This document shows positions 8,192 to 17,004 of a DNA stretch of 31,378 bases, in pieces. Origin of the DNA: UBA5603 sp964501315 (lineage in GTDB: Bacteria > Bacillota_I > Bacilli_A > Izemoplasmatales > Hujiaoplasmataceae); assembly GCA_964501315.1 (NCBI GenBank), contig CAZCSO010000017.1:1-31378 (forward strand). The letters are read 5' to 3'. A program made the position numbers and the translations under genes. The notes under the pieces are model-generated. The model did no database searches and was not told where the DNA came from. It saw only the letters and a list, made by a program, of their open reading frames with translations. How positions within the stretch are numbered: the first letter of the stretch is position 1; each line of letters opens with the position of its first letter.

Positions 8192-8884
8192 TTATGAAAG
8201 TTGATGTTTGATGAGTGCATTGGCAAATACAAAATCGATCTCTTCATCGATATCAATAGAACTTTTGCGGTCCATGATGTATGCATAAATATTGTGATCA
8301 AGAAAAAATGTTTTTTGTTCAAGTAGCTTATCGGTTTTGCAGATATAAATTGCACCATTCAGTCGGTAAAATTTTTCCAGTTCTTGACTACGCTTGTTTT
8401 TAACCTCATCCCGTAAAAAATTTTCCATACTGCCATTTGGAGGAAGTGTATTGCTCCAGAGGGGGCTATGGTCCATTTCACTGACAGATATGATCGCATC
8501 GGCATTTTTAGAGATTAACAGTTCGATTGCTTCATCGATGTGCCGATGTGTGCGCAAAGGGCTGGTCGGCTGTAAAAGTATGACGTAATCGCATGGCTGG
8601 GAATGTTCGATCGCATGTTTTAGCGCATCGAAGGTCGTCGCCGTGTCGGTGGCCAGCTCATCCGGCCTTTGGAGCGTTTTGGCACCGCAGCGGTGTGCAG
8701 CGGAGAGGATTTCGGCATCGTCACTGCTGACGACGGTTGCATCGATATAGGTGCTGCCTAATGCGGCTTCGATCGTCCATCCGATCAGCGGTTTCCCTGC
8801 TAGATCGAGAACATTTTTGCGGGGGAGGCGCTTGCTCCCCCCGCGTGCAGGGATGATAGCCAGAAAGGTTTTATGCCGGTACAT
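8192..8884 (-). CDS. legF: CMP-legionaminic acid synthetase (CMP-nonulosonate cytidylyltransferase)
   Basis: Cytidylyltransferase of 230 residues that joins CMP to a nine-carbon sialic-type acid, the last activation step before transfer. Motifs: IIPARGGSKRLPRKNV (10-25) for CTP binding, LLQPTSPLRT (about 103-112), SVSEMDHSP, RLNGAIYI and the C-terminal SIDIDEEIDF typical of NeuA/LegF/PseF. Legionaminic rather than sialic or pseudaminic specificity is inferred from the neighbours (legC, legH, legI, legG and a CBS-linked nucleotidyltransferase). Its start codon shares one base with the preceding stop (TAATG). The 5' half is GC-rich and the 3' half (below about 8480) is AT-rich, so the gene seems to contain a composition breakpoint while remaining intact. 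Confidence 0.9.
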   Translation of the reverse strand: MYRHKTFLAIIPARGGSKRLPRKNVLDLAGKPLIGWTIEAALGSTYIDATVVSSDDAEILSAAHRCGAKTLQRPDELATDTATTFDALKHAIEHSQPCDYVILLQPTSPLRTHRHIDEAIELLISKNADAIISVSEMDHSPLWSNTLPPNGSMENFLRDEVKNKRSQELEKFYRLNGAIYICKTDKLLEQKTFFLDHNIYAYIMDRKSSIDIDEEIDFVFANALIKHQLS

Positions 8885-9930
8885 TAAAAAAACTCATGGT
8901 ATTCGTTATTCGCCCGTTCGTACTCTTCCATCCGGCCGATGTCGAGCCAGTATTCGCGTAACGGGAACGAGACCGCTGTTTTCTTTTGGGCGATCAGCGC
9001 ATCAAAAAGAGTCGGCATATCGTAAAACTTGTTTTTTGGGATCAGCTCCAGCACGTTGGGGCTGAGCATGTAAATCCCCGCACTGACGAAAAATTTGTGA
9101 ACCGGTTTTTCCACGATCGAGAGGATGCGGCTCCCCTCGACGTTGACGACCCCGTAGGGGACTTGAAAATCATATTCTCGCACACACATGGTCGCCAGGG
9201 CGTTCTGGCTTGTATGGTATTCGAGCAGATGCTCGAAGTTGACGTTGGTCAACAAGTCGCCGTTCATCACAAAAAACGGTTCTTCGGGCACCGAGGAGAG
9301 GAGGCTGAGCGCCCCTGCCGTCCCCATGCGCTGCTCTTCGAGAATGTATTCGATAGTGACACCGAAGGCACTGCCGTCTCCGAAATAATCCTGGATGATA
9401 TGCGATTTATAGTTGACGCACATAATGATGTCGACGAAACCGTATTCGGCAAATTTTTCGACGATGGTTTGCAGGATCGGTTTGTTTCCGACTTTGAGCA
9501 TGGGTTTGGGTGTCGTTTCCGTCAAAGGGCGAAGCCTGCTCCCAAGACCTCCTACCATCAAAACGACTTTGTTAGGCTTGCGGTGTGGGCGGACCAGCTC
9601 TTCGATGTCTTGAACTTCAATGACCCTGTGATCCTGATCGACAATGGGGATTTGACGAAGTCTTTTGGTAAGGGCTTTTTTGAGTATTTCTGCTTTCGAA
9701 TCACCCAGAAGGGCAACGGTCGGGGCTGTAAACACGATGCTTTCAATGCGGTCGTCCAGCGTTAGATTGTTCAGCAATCCCCTGCGGATATCACCGTCTG
9801 TGAGGGTACCTATCAGACGGTCGTCACTATCGACGATGATGGCAATTTGCATGCCGCCGCTATCGATGATTTTGAGCGCCTGGCGTATCGTCGATTCGAG
9901 AGTCAGTTTGATATTTTGTACCGATTTCAT
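8884..9930 (-). CDS. ptmE: CBS-domain sugar-1-phosphate nucleotidyltransferase (PtmE-like)
   Basis: A 348-residue fusion. Residues 1-115 form a CBS pair (SGGMQIAIIVDSDDRLIGTL, then IPIVDQDHRVIEV). After RPHRKPNKVV comes a nucleotidyltransferase with GGLGSRLRPLTETTPKPM and the metal-binding MNGDLLTNVNF. The layout matches PtmE of C. jejuni, the glucosamine-1-phosphate guanylyltransferase that commits sugar to GDP-linked legionaminic acid synthesis. In many Leg loci this gene sits beside legG, legI and legF, as here. The CBS domains may sense a nucleotide. It overlaps legG by four bases at its start and legF by one at its end. The nucleotide (GTP or UTP) cannot be told from the sequence. Confidence 0.85.
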   Translation of the reverse strand: MKSVQNIKLTLESTIRQALKIIDSGGMQIAIIVDSDDRLIGTLTDGDIRRGLLNNLTLDDRIESIVFTAPTVALLGDSKAEILKKALTKRLRQIPIVDQDHRVIEVQDIEELVRPHRKPNKVVLMVGGLGSRLRPLTETTPKPMLKVGNKPILQTIVEKFAEYGFVDIIMCVNYKSHIIQDYFGDGSAFGVTIEYILEEQRMGTAGALSLLSSVPEEPFFVMNGDLLTNVNFEHLLEYHTSQNALATMCVREYDFQVPYGVVNVEGSRILSIVEKPVHKFFVSAGIYMLSPNVLELIPKNKFYDMPTLFDALIAQKKTAVSFPLREYWLDIGRMEEYERANNEYHEFF

Positions 9931-11090
9931 AATAGGTTGCCTGCCTCGTAAAAAGATTTTTTGAGAAGGGGGGCGAACTCGGCGTTTTTAAGTATGTCTA
10001 CGATCTGTGTGCTCGCTTTTCCGTCGCCGTAGGGATTGACGGTGTGGGGCAGCTCGGCCTGGAACGGTTCGGAATACAGCCGATCAAGCGCTCGGGAGAT
10101 AGCGGCTGAAAAGGGCTCGCAATCGATGACGCTCGATGCTTTGAGCCTCCCTTTCTGACGATCGCCGATATTGACGGTAGCGATGTTAAAGCTGGGAGCT
10201 TCCAACAGACCGCTGGAGCTGTTCCCCACGACCGCATCGACAAACTGCAACGCGCTGAGGTAGCGAAGCTGCCCAAGGGAGGTAAATCCTATCGCTTTTG
10301 CCGGGTTTTTGGCAACATATTCGTCGATCATGTGATTGATGATCCGCCCGTCAGTGTCGCTGTTAGCTTTTGTGAAGATGATACGGGTTTCATCCAGCGT
10401 ATCGATGGCATCCAGCAACGCCTGAAACTGCTCTTTTGCCGTGCTCTCTTCCAGCGTAACGGGATGGAAGGTGACCATGAGGTTTTTTGTGCCGAGTTTA
10501 AAATCGATCGATTGTTCGAAGGCTTCTTTGGAGAGCAGATTAAGGCGCTTGATATTTTCGATTCCCATTCCTCCGACGTTGAAGACTCTGTCGGGATGTT
10601 CTCCGAGCTGGATCACGCGGCGGCGGTACTCTTCGGCCGCCGTAAAATGCAGATGGGCCATTTTGGTGATGCTGTGGCGGATCGATTCGTCAAATGCTCC
10701 CTCCGTCGTTTCTCCGCCGTGGAGGTGGGCGATCGGTATGCGGGCGATCATCGCCGCGCTTGCGGCGCTGAAGATTTCATATCGGTCTCCGAGCAGTACG
10801 ACGATGTCGGGTTTCATCTCTTCGAAAGCTTCCGCAAACGAGATCTGCGCCAGACCCATCGATTTGGAAATGCCTACGGGGGTGTCGCTGGAGAGGAGCA
10901 TTTCGATTTTTTTATCGATGCGGAACTCTTTTTCGACCTCTTTGTACGTCAGACCGAATTCGGGACTTAGATGCATGCCGGTGACGATGAGCTGAAGTGC
11001 CAGCTCCGGATCGGCGTCGATCTCTTTCATAAGCCAGTAAAGCAGCCCATACTCCGCACGGGTTCCGGTGACAACGCAGATTTTTTTCAT
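9927..11090 (-). CDS. legG: NDP-N,N'-diacetylbacillosamine 2-epimerase (hydrolysing)
   Basis: Hydrolysing 2-epimerase of 387 residues in the NeuC/LegG family. It converts an NDP-2,4-diacetamido-2,4,6-trideoxyglucose to the free manno sugar used by LegI. Motifs: VVTGTRAEYGLLYWLM at the N-terminus, LLGDRYEIFSAASAA, HLHGGETTEGAFDESIRH (catalytic and UDP-binding histidines and acidic residues), NVGGMGIENI, FTKANSDTDGR, GNSSSGLLEAPSF and GDRQKGR near the C-terminus. The length is normal. It is coupled on both sides by ATGA overlaps, to legI upstream and the PtmE-like gene downstream. Confidence 0.93.
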   Translation of the reverse strand: MKKICVVTGTRAEYGLLYWLMKEIDADPELALQLIVTGMHLSPEFGLTYKEVEKEFRIDKKIEMLLSSDTPVGISKSMGLAQISFAEAFEEMKPDIVVLLGDRYEIFSAASAAMIARIPIAHLHGGETTEGAFDESIRHSITKMAHLHFTAAEEYRRRVIQLGEHPDRVFNVGGMGIENIKRLNLLSKEAFEQSIDFKLGTKNLMVTFHPVTLEESTAKEQFQALLDAIDTLDETRIIFTKANSDTDGRIINHMIDEYVAKNPAKAIGFTSLGQLRYLSALQFVDAVVGNSSSGLLEAPSFNIATVNIGDRQKGRLKASSVIDCEPFSAAISRALDRLYSEPFQAELPHTVNPYGDGKASTQIVDILKNAEFAPLLKKSFYEAGNLL

Positions 11091-12082
11091 ATCAGTTCAT
11101 CTTCCGTATAATTTTTGAGCGCGACCGTCCCCGCGATCTCATCCCATCGCATCGGGCTGATACCGCTTCCGGGGCGCTTGATGGCGAGGTTGTCGTTGCT
11201 GAGGATTTCCCCTTTTTGGATCGGACGCGCAGCGACGATGCTTTTGCGTGCAACGGCCATGTTTTTGGCTTCGCTCGGGGAGGGTTTTTTGATGCCGTCT
11301 CCCAATGCTTTTTCGATGTTCCGGATCGCTTTGACCATCGCGATCAGCTCGTCGGGTTCCAGGCTGGCTTTATGGTCAGGCCCTTCCATCGTACGATCGA
11401 GGGTGAAGTGTTTTTCGATGACCGATGCGCCCATCGCCGCAGCCGCGATAGGGATTTCGATACCGTTGGTATGATCCGAATATCCCGCCTTGACGGCAAA
11501 CGCTCCGGCAATCGTCTGCATCGCCCGCAGGTTTACCTCGTCGATCGGGCAGGGGTATTCGGTCGTCGCGTGCAGCACGGTGATGTTCTCTTTTGGAGTT
11601 CCGGCCGCTATCAGTACATCCAGCGCATCCTCGATCTCTCCCAGATCCGCCATGCCGGTAGAGAGAATCACCTGCTTGCACAGTGAGCCTATGTGACGAA
11701 GATAGGGGAGGTTGGTGATCTCCCCGCTGGGAATTTTGAAAATTTCCATCCCCAGTGCATCAAGCAGATCGATGCTCTCGTGATCAAAAGGGGTGGAGAG
11801 AAAAAGGATCTTTTTGTTTTTGCAGTAGGCGATAAGTTCGCGATGTGCCGCTTCGTCCAGCTCCAGCTTCTTGATCATATCGTACTGCGATTCGGCCGCA
11901 TCAGTCGTTTGTTGCTGGTAGACGGCTTTTTGGGCGGTTTTGGAGACCAGCCTGTCGGCTTTGAAGGTTTGGAATTTGACGGCATCGGCACCCGCTTCGC
12001 GGGCGACGTCGATCAATTTTCTGGCGAGTTCGAGGGAACCGTTGTGGTTGACGCCGGCTTCTGCGATGATAAAAAGGCTCAT
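11087..12082 (-). CDS. legI: N,N'-diacetyllegionaminic acid synthase
   Basis: Condenses 2,4-diacetamido-2,4,6-trideoxymannose with phosphoenolpyruvate to give legionaminic acid (NeuB superfamily). The 331-residue product has a TIM barrel with IAEAGVNHNGS at 6-16, AVKFQTF, STPFD, KIPSGEITN, ATTEYPCP, GYSDHT and KHFTLDRTMEGPDH, and a C-terminal antifreeze-like SAF domain (ARPIQKGEILSNDNL, KRPGSGI). LDRTMEGPDHKASLEP is the NeuB-superfamily active-site segment. The open frame continues to 12274, but those extra residues are arginine-rich shadow. ATG at 12082 overlaps the legH stop by four bases (ATGA) and gives the family N-terminus. Confidence 0.93.
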   Translation of the reverse strand: MSLFIIAEAGVNHNGSLELARKLIDVAREAGADAVKFQTFKADRLVSKTAQKAVYQQQTTDAAESQYDMIKKLELDEAAHRELIAYCKNKKILFLSTPFDHESIDLLDALGMEIFKIPSGEITNLPYLRHIGSLCKQVILSTGMADLGEIEDALDVLIAAGTPKENITVLHATTEYPCPIDEVNLRAMQTIAGAFAVKAGYSDHTNGIEIPIAAAAMGASVIEKHFTLDRTMEGPDHKASLEPDELIAMVKAIRNIEKALGDGIKKPSPSEAKNMAVARKSIVAARPIQKGEILSNDNLAIKRPGSGISPMRWDEIAGTVALKNYTEDELI

Positions 12083-12660
12083 TTGATGATACTCCCCGCT
12101 TTGATGAATGACCGCTCCGCTACGTGGGAACCTTCTTTGGAGACGGCATTGCTTCCGATAAAACTCCCCTCGCCGACGTCCGTGCCTCCGTTGAGGATGC
12201 ATGCGGTCGAGATGTGGCAGTGGTCTGCGACCGTGGTTTCGTGCTCCAGCAGCGCTTTTGTATTGATGATGCAATTACTCCCTACCCGTGCCTGGGCGTT
12301 GATGAGGGCATCGTGCATCACGATGGTCCCTTCCCCTACGGCGGCGTGTTGCGAGACGTAGGCGCGCGGCGAAACGATGGAGGGGAGAATATAGCCGATG
12401 CGTTTGAGGTGTTCAAACAGCCGGATCCGCACATCGGGAGTTCTGATCTGCCCCACCGTGATCAGGGCATAGGGGTACCGGCGATGGAGTGTTTCGAGAT
12501 CGTCATCGCACCCGATCACCTCATAGCCGAGCACTTTTTGCCCGATCAGTTCTTTATGATCGATGATTCCGGCGATTGTAAAAAGCCCCGTTTGCTCGAT
12601 GACATCGATAACGGCTTTGCAATGCCCACCACCTCCGATCAAAAGGATCTCTTTTTTCAT
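12079..12660 (-). CDS. legH: NDP-4-amino-sugar N-acetyltransferase (PglD/NeuD family)
   Basis: A 193-residue left-handed beta-helix acetyltransferase that would acetylate the 4-amino group made by LegC. Residues 1-85 are a small Rossmann-like domain (KKEILLIGGGGHCKAVIDV). The rest is hexapeptide repeats with EHETTVADHCHIS, whose histidine is in the position of the PglD catalytic base, then GSFIGSNAV and a C-terminal KAGSIIK. The frame opens at 12729, but ATG at 12660 gives the family start and overlaps the legC stop at ATGA. Its place between legC and legI matches other Leg operons. Confidence 0.9.
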   Translation of the reverse strand: MKKEILLIGGGGHCKAVIDVIEQTGLFTIAGIIDHKELIGQKVLGYEVIGCDDDLETLHRRYPYALITVGQIRTPDVRIRLFEHLKRIGYILPSIVSPRAYVSQHAAVGEGTIVMHDALINAQARVGSNCIINTKALLEHETTVADHCHISTACILNGGTDVGEGSFIGSNAVSKEGSHVAERSFIKAGSIIK

Positions 12661-13820
12661 AGGCGTACACTGCTGGGGATATTCACAACGCGCTCTTCGA
12701 GATAGAGGGCGTTTTTGATCGGACCGCATTGGCAGGAAGCAAACATCTCAAGCCGGTTCATCAACGCCCAGATCGGACGCGTCATCACCCCGTTGGCGTT
12801 CGTGTATTCCAAAAAGGCATCTCTCTCTTCGAGGCTGTTGAGGACTATGGCGTTGAGCCAGTAATTGGAGCGGGCATCCACGGGTTCTTCGGCAAACCGG
12901 ATATTATGACCTGTAAAAAACTGTTTATATGTTGATGCCAGTTCCCGTTTGTTCTCCAAAAAGCCATCGAGTTGCTCAAGCTGGGCGCAGAGCAGGGCGG
13001 CATTGAGATTGGGAAGGCGGTAGTTGAAACCGATTTCGTCGTGGACGTATTCCCATTTATGGGGGATTTTGGCGGTCGTCGTGATGTGTTTGGCCCGCTT
13101 GGCGAGCGTCTCGTCGTCGGTGACGATCACCCCGCCGCCGCCGCTGGTGATGATCTTGTTGCCGTTGAAGCTGAAGGCCCCGAGCTTGCCGAAGGTCCCA
13201 GTATGCTGCTTTTTGTAATAGCTTCCCAGCGATTCGGCCGCATCTTCGACCAATACGATATGCCATGCGTCGCACAGGGCTTTGATCTCGTCGATACGGC
13301 AGGGGTGGCCGAACGTGTGCATCGGGACGCACGCTTTGATCGTTTTGCCGGTTGTGCGGTTGAGGCACCGACCGTCGCTCAGGGTGCATTCCTGCTTCAA
13401 AAAAGCTCTCAGCGCGTCAGGGCTTAACCCCATCGTATCCGGGTCGACATCCAAAAAGATCGGCTTGGCACCGCAGTAGCTGATCGCATTTACCGTGGCG
13501 ATAAAGGTCAGCGGCTGCGTGATCACCTCATCCTCGCGTTCCACACCGGCCAACACGAGCGAAACGTGCAACGCTGCGGTTCCGTTGACCGTGGCTACGG
13601 CGTATTTGGCCCCTACCGCACGGGCGAAATCGGCTTCGAACCGGTCGACGAATTTCCCCACGCTGGAGACGAACGTCGAATCGATGCATTCGTTCAGATA
13701 GCTTTTTTCATTGCCCGCGAAACGGGGTTCGTGGAGCGGAATGAAGGCATCCGTTTTGTACAGATCGCGTACAAAACGGATCGTTTCTTCATACCTTAAA
13801 TTTTTATTTTCTGATTTCAT
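12657..13820 (-). CDS. legC: LegC-family PLP aminotransferase
   Basis: PLP-dependent sugar aminotransferase of 387 residues (DegT/DnrJ/EryC1 family) that aminates the 4-keto intermediate in legionaminic acid synthesis. Diagnostic features are the N-terminal extension ending FIPLHEPRFAGNEKSYL, DSTFVSSVG at 48-55, VEDAAESLGS at 191-200 and the PLP lysine K222 in SFNGNKI, followed by SGGGG. The open frame begins at 13859, but ATG at 13820 (MKSENKNLRYEETI) matches the family start and keeps the overlap with the upstream membrane-protein gene to 17 bases. It is GC-rich, while the gene before it is AT-rich, so a composition joint lies almost exactly at its start codon. Confidence 0.92.
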   Translation of the reverse strand: MKSENKNLRYEETIRFVRDLYKTDAFIPLHEPRFAGNEKSYLNECIDSTFVSSVGKFVDRFEADFARAVGAKYAVATVNGTAALHVSLVLAGVEREDEVITQPLTFIATVNAISYCGAKPIFLDVDPDTMGLSPDALRAFLKQECTLSDGRCLNRTTGKTIKACVPMHTFGHPCRIDEIKALCDAWHIVLVEDAAESLGSYYKKQHTGTFGKLGAFSFNGNKIITSGGGGVIVTDDETLAKRAKHITTTAKIPHKWEYVHDEIGFNYRLPNLNAALLCAQLEQLDGFLENKRELASTYKQFFTGHNIRFAEEPVDARSNYWLNAIVLNSLEERDAFLEYTNANGVMTRPIWALMNRLEMFASCQCGPIKNALYLEERVVNIPSSVRL

Positions 13821-15420
13821 GGATAAGTACCAGTTTTTTAGCGTGTGTTCTAAACTCATTGTTATTAAAAATTCTACTGTAAAAGAGTTTAATAATATGT
13901 TTTCGTTTCAATTCGTAACGAGGGCTTGGGATGATAGACAAATACACCGGTTCGGATTTTTGCCAGGCAGAATAGTTGTACTGACGAAACGGTTGACGGC
14001 GCTGTGCGCCGTCAATTTCTGATTCTTCCGTAACCATCAGTCTGGTGTCGTCTTTGAAAATATGACGCATCATTCCGTTGTATTCGTAGGTTCTGATTCG
14101 ACGATTGTTGGCAAGTATGTGTTCGAGAGTCGTATCCACTACAAACGTTGAGTTGTTCTGCACGATCTCCATCTCTTTTAAATTTTCCTGTATCGAAACG
14201 GCATAAAACCAGTCGAGATTGTATCGGTAACCGTCATGCAGGTTTTTACCGATAAACGCTATCGCTATCGTAGAAAGCAGTGCGATTTTGAGGTTGTGGG
14301 ATAATCGCAGTTTCTGGAAGATTAGTAGAATCGAAAAATAGAGCATGAACGAAAATCCAAGAGGGACCAGCAGCTGATGTCGCGAATTCCACACGGCATC
14401 TTCGGGCAGTTTACCTACCGCACAATAGGCGAAAACGCCGAGTGCGAAAATCACAGCACCGAGGTAAATCCATAGAGATAAATTTCTCTCTTCATCTATA
14501 ATGACAGCTTCTTTCTGCGATCTTTTACGGATGACATAGACTGCGTAGAGCAAAACCAAGAACGTAACGATGCCCAACAGAGATACGGAGGCGTTAACCG
14601 GTTGAATGAATGATGCAAAAAAAGCTTTAATCACATATATCGGAGCATTGATGAGTCCCTTGAATGATAAAGAATTATAATCGCTATACAGCGCATTAGG
14701 GGCAAAATAGATCGTTTTGACCACAAAAAACACGACTGGCACGAGAAGAAAATCGATATTTTGACGAATGAACAGTTTGATTTTTGCGGTGAACGGCGTA
14801 TCGAGGCTGTGATAGCGGATGTAAAAGAGATACATCAGAGGTACGGCATAAAAAACCAACAGGGAATTAGTCAAAAACGACAGGAAAAACAGACATATAG
14901 CCCCGATTCGCAGCAGTAAACTGCGTTTTGAAACAGAGATGCTTAGGATATAAAAAGCAAAAAAGAAAACGAAATACGAAAACGTATAGGGTAAGTCAAT
15001 CAGTGCGATTCGGGCACTGTACACTGGGGCTATGAGAAAAAACAGGGTAATAAAAAAAACATCCTCGTTTGTAAGACTTTTGATTGTTTTTAAAATGCGA
15101 TAGACAAAAAAGCCGGCCAGCAGTAAAAGAAGAAAAGTGGCAATTCTATAAGAGAAAACACCGTTTCCGATAGTTAATAACTGATAATGCAGATGGGCGA
15201 TGAAATAGCCGACTCCGCTGGATACATGTGTAAACATGATGACTAAATCATCATGCGTATGATTAAATAGCGACCAATCATCCCAGTATATGGCATCTGT
15301 ATTAAGGAATAAAAAAATATTGGCTATAAAATACAAAGCAAAAAGTTTTAATCCCTCGCTTTTAAAAGAAGTATGTATTTTTTCATCGCATGTTAATGAT
15401 GATTTATTAAACGGCGTCAT
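13804..15420 (-). CDS. GT-C-like polytopic membrane glycosyltransferase
   Basis: A 538-residue integral membrane protein with about ten to twelve hydrophobic segments spread over residues 25-390, then a soluble C-terminal domain of about 150 residues. After the first membrane segment comes DAIYWDDWSLF. A paired acidic motif (D47, D48) in the first external loop is the hallmark of GT-C enzymes that use polyprenyl-phosphate sugars, such as ArnT and the Gtr serotype-converting transferases. I cannot place it in a named family. Its neighbour is a four-helix SMR-type protein, and a GtrB-like polyprenyl-phosphate glycosyltransferase lies in the same operon, which supports this reading. An O-antigen polymerase (Wzy) is a weaker alternative. 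Confidence 0.65.
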   Translation of the reverse strand: MTPFNKSSLTCDEKIHTSFKSEGLKLFALYFIANIFLFLNTDAIYWDDWSLFNHTHDDLVIMFTHVSSGVGYFIAHLHYQLLTIGNGVFSYRIATFLLLLLAGFFVYRILKTIKSLTNEDVFFITLFFLIAPVYSARIALIDLPYTFSYFVFFFAFYILSISVSKRSLLLRIGAICLFFLSFLTNSLLVFYAVPLMYLFYIRYHSLDTPFTAKIKLFIRQNIDFLLVPVVFFVVKTIYFAPNALYSDYNSLSFKGLINAPIYVIKAFFASFIQPVNASVSLLGIVTFLVLLYAVYVIRKRSQKEAVIIDEERNLSLWIYLGAVIFALGVFAYCAVGKLPEDAVWNSRHQLLVPLGFSFMLYFSILLIFQKLRLSHNLKIALLSTIAIAFIGKNLHDGYRYNLDWFYAVSIQENLKEMEIVQNNSTFVVDTTLEHILANNRRIRTYEYNGMMRHIFKDDTRLMVTEESEIDGAQRRQPFRQYNYSAWQKSEPVYLSIIPSPRYELKRKHIIKLFYSRIFNNNEFRTHAKKLVLIHEIRK

Positions 15421-15423
15421 CTC

Positions 15424-15783
15424 TTATTTACCTAATCCTAATAAATAAATCCCGGCTATGATAAACAATATTCCTAAATAACCCGTTAAAGCTAATGTGT
15501 CTTTAAAAAAGAGATATCCAACACCAACCGTCACTAAAAAGTTGATCCCAGTTAAAATAGGTATTACTAAAGAGAATTTATCAAGTGATAACGCTTTTAT
15601 CGAAAAAAACATTGATATAAAAATGAAAAACAAGGCAACAATTATTTTAAAATCAAACAAGAAGAAAATAAATTCTTTAAATGTACTTATGGAGTTTAAT
15701 AAAAGCTTATTTTTGATGATTGCAGCGCCTGTAACATTGAAAATTGCATATAAAAATGAAAACAGATAGATGCTATAACCCAT
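15424..15783 (-). CDS. SMR/EamA-type four-helix membrane protein, candidate polyprenyl-phosphate-sugar flippase
   Basis: A 119-residue protein made almost entirely of four hydrophobic helices, with the layout of small multidrug resistance proteins and of ArnE/ArnF. Visible elements are KALSLDKFSLVIPILTGINF in the third helix and GYLFFKDTLALTGYLGILFI before the fourth, a loop-and-helix pattern common to SMR and EamA halves. The family is known both for drug export and for flipping undecaprenyl-phosphate-aminoarabinose. It lies three bases before the GT-C-like gene and overlaps the acetyltransferase gene by 11 bases. This context favours flipping a lipid-linked sugar for the next enzyme. The substrate is inferred. 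Confidence 0.75.
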   Translation of the reverse strand: MGYSIYLFSFLYAIFNVTGAAIIKNKLLLNSISTFKEFIFFLFDFKIIVALFFIFISMFFSIKALSLDKFSLVIPILTGINFLVTVGVGYLFFKDTLALTGYLGILFIIAGIYLLGLGK

Positions 15784-16315
15784 TTAGTTCTCTCTTTTTG
15801 ACAATTGTTGCAGGAATCCCTGCAACAATGCTGTACGGCGGTACATTCTTGGTAACAACACTGTTAGCAGAAACAACGCTGCCCTCTCCTATGGTAACAT
15901 CTTGAAGGATTATGCTGTTTCCTCCGATCCATACATTTTTTTCGATAATCACATTACCCGATGTGTCTGGCAAGTTTAAATATTTATAATCATGTCCAGC
16001 ACTGTAAATTTTTACATTCGGGGAGAATACAACATTTTCTTTGATATCTATAATCGTGGATAAATTGGCGGATGTAAAAAATTCACATCCACGGTTTATG
16101 CATACATTATCCCCGATTTTAATGCCGCTCATGTATCTAAAAAATGTTTTATAGTCAATCATCACATTCTTGCCATAACTTTTAAACAATAATTTAAAAA
16201 ATATATATCTGATGAAATGAGGCATTAAATCCATCACAAAGAAAAAGAGGTTTAATAGATATGAATAAAGCAAGAATGCTTGTTTGAAAAAATATTTTTT
16301 TATAAAATCTATCAT
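15773..16315 (-). CDS. Hexapeptide-repeat O-acetyltransferase (NodL/maltose acetyltransferase type)
   Basis: A 180-residue left-handed beta-helix acyltransferase. Residues 10-45 are hydrophobic and may sit at the membrane. From about 64 come hexapeptide turns (IKIGDNVCINRG), then the catalytic histidine H108 in SAGHDY, IIEKNVWIGGNSIILQDV, TIGEGSVVSANSVV and the family ending PYSIVAGIPATIV. It probably moves acetyl from acetyl-CoA to a sugar hydroxyl of the glycan or its precursor. It overlaps both neighbours (ATGA with the WbqC-like gene). Strongly AT-rich. Confidence 0.85.
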   Translation of the reverse strand: MIDFIKKYFFKQAFLLYSYLLNLFFFVMDLMPHFIRYIFFKLLFKSYGKNVMIDYKTFFRYMSGIKIGDNVCINRGCEFFTSANLSTIIDIKENVVFSPNVKIYSAGHDYKYLNLPDTSGNVIIEKNVWIGGNSIILQDVTIGEGSVVSANSVVTKNVPPYSIVAGIPATIVKKRELNGL

Positions 16316-17004
16316 TCAAAACTCTTCATAAATTTTGTAGCATTAGGGCCTTCGTTGAATATTAAATCCAGAATACTCACTCCATGCTCAAAGGGTTGAT
16401 GCAACTGAGTATATTCGTCATAGCCGCTGTAATCCATCCACTCTACAGCAATATTCTCTTGTTTCGCAAGGTTCTCATCAAAATAATCTTTAGCCGCAGG
16501 GCCGCTCAAGTAAATATCTGCATTGCTTTGCTTACAAATGCCTAGCAGTTTTTCGGTTTGTCCATCTACAAGATCAAACTCGCTTGACCATCTGAGTTTT
16601 GTTTGTATACCTAGTATTTCATTGATTGCAACAATGAATTTATAATTGATTTGACTTAAAAGTTTTTCATCGCATGATAAATATAAATGTTCAAAAAACT
16701 CTTTGTAGTCTTTAAAATATTTTGTTTTGGAATAGTTATGAACTATTGTTTGCCAGTGCTTTTTATTCCAGTCTGCTTCATTGATGATGGTTTCGTTGAT
16801 TTTTTGAAAATATTTACCTTTGACCTCGACGGGTATGCTTAACCATATCGGTCCATTGGGTGTTTTAATTTTATTGCGGTTTCTCCAATCTCTTCGAGTA
16901 TATTGCATATCGTCGTAAAGTACAAATTCATCAACCATATTGATAAGGTCAAAATAACCCTTCCAGGGGATATAGTTGGATTGTAAAATGGCTATTTTTT
17001 TCAT
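16312..17004 (-). CDS. wbqC: WbqC-like family protein
   Basis: A 230-residue member of the WbqC-like family, found in O-antigen and capsule clusters and without an agreed reaction. The family signature is plain at the N-terminus: ILQSNYIPWKGYFDLINM, then VLYDDMQYTRRDWRNRNKI (about 28-46) and LSIPVEVKGKY. The C-terminal half has SNADIYLSGPAAKDYFDE and ends in SILDLIFNEGP. It is coupled to its neighbours by TAATG and ATGA overlaps. In this cluster it may take part in building or transferring the acyl or amino substituent of the special sugar, but this is a guess from company only. Confidence 0.85.
   Translation of the reverse strand: MKKIAILQSNYIPWKGYFDLINMVDEFVLYDDMQYTRRDWRNRNKIKTPNGPIWLSIPVEVKGKYFQKINETIINEADWNKKHWQTIVHNYSKTKYFKDYKEFFEHLYLSCDEKLLSQINYKFIVAINEILGIQTKLRWSSEFDLVDGQTEKLLGICKQSNADIYLSGPAAKDYFDENLAKQENIAVEWMDYSGYDEYTQLHQPFEHGVSILDLIFNEGPNATKFMKSFE

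Noticed and set aside
8986..9765. A 259-codon plus-strand frame opposite the PtmE-like gene
   Set aside because: The composition is rich in D, V, F and H, as expected of a shadow frame, and the opposite strand carries a clear CBS-nucleotidyltransferase.
8192..13820. Pseudaminic or sialic acid pathway instead of legionaminic acid
   Set aside because: The LegC-type aminotransferase, hydrolysing epimerase, PglD-type acetyltransferase and CBS-linked PtmE-like enzyme together fit the legionaminic route. PseB/PseC/PseG/PseH-type genes and a GlcNAc-to-ManNAc-only route are not seen.
13804..15420. Wzy O-antigen polymerase
   Set aside because: The DD motif after the first helix and the soluble C-terminal domain fit GT-C enzymes better than Wzy, although Wzy proteins are too diverse to exclude it fully.
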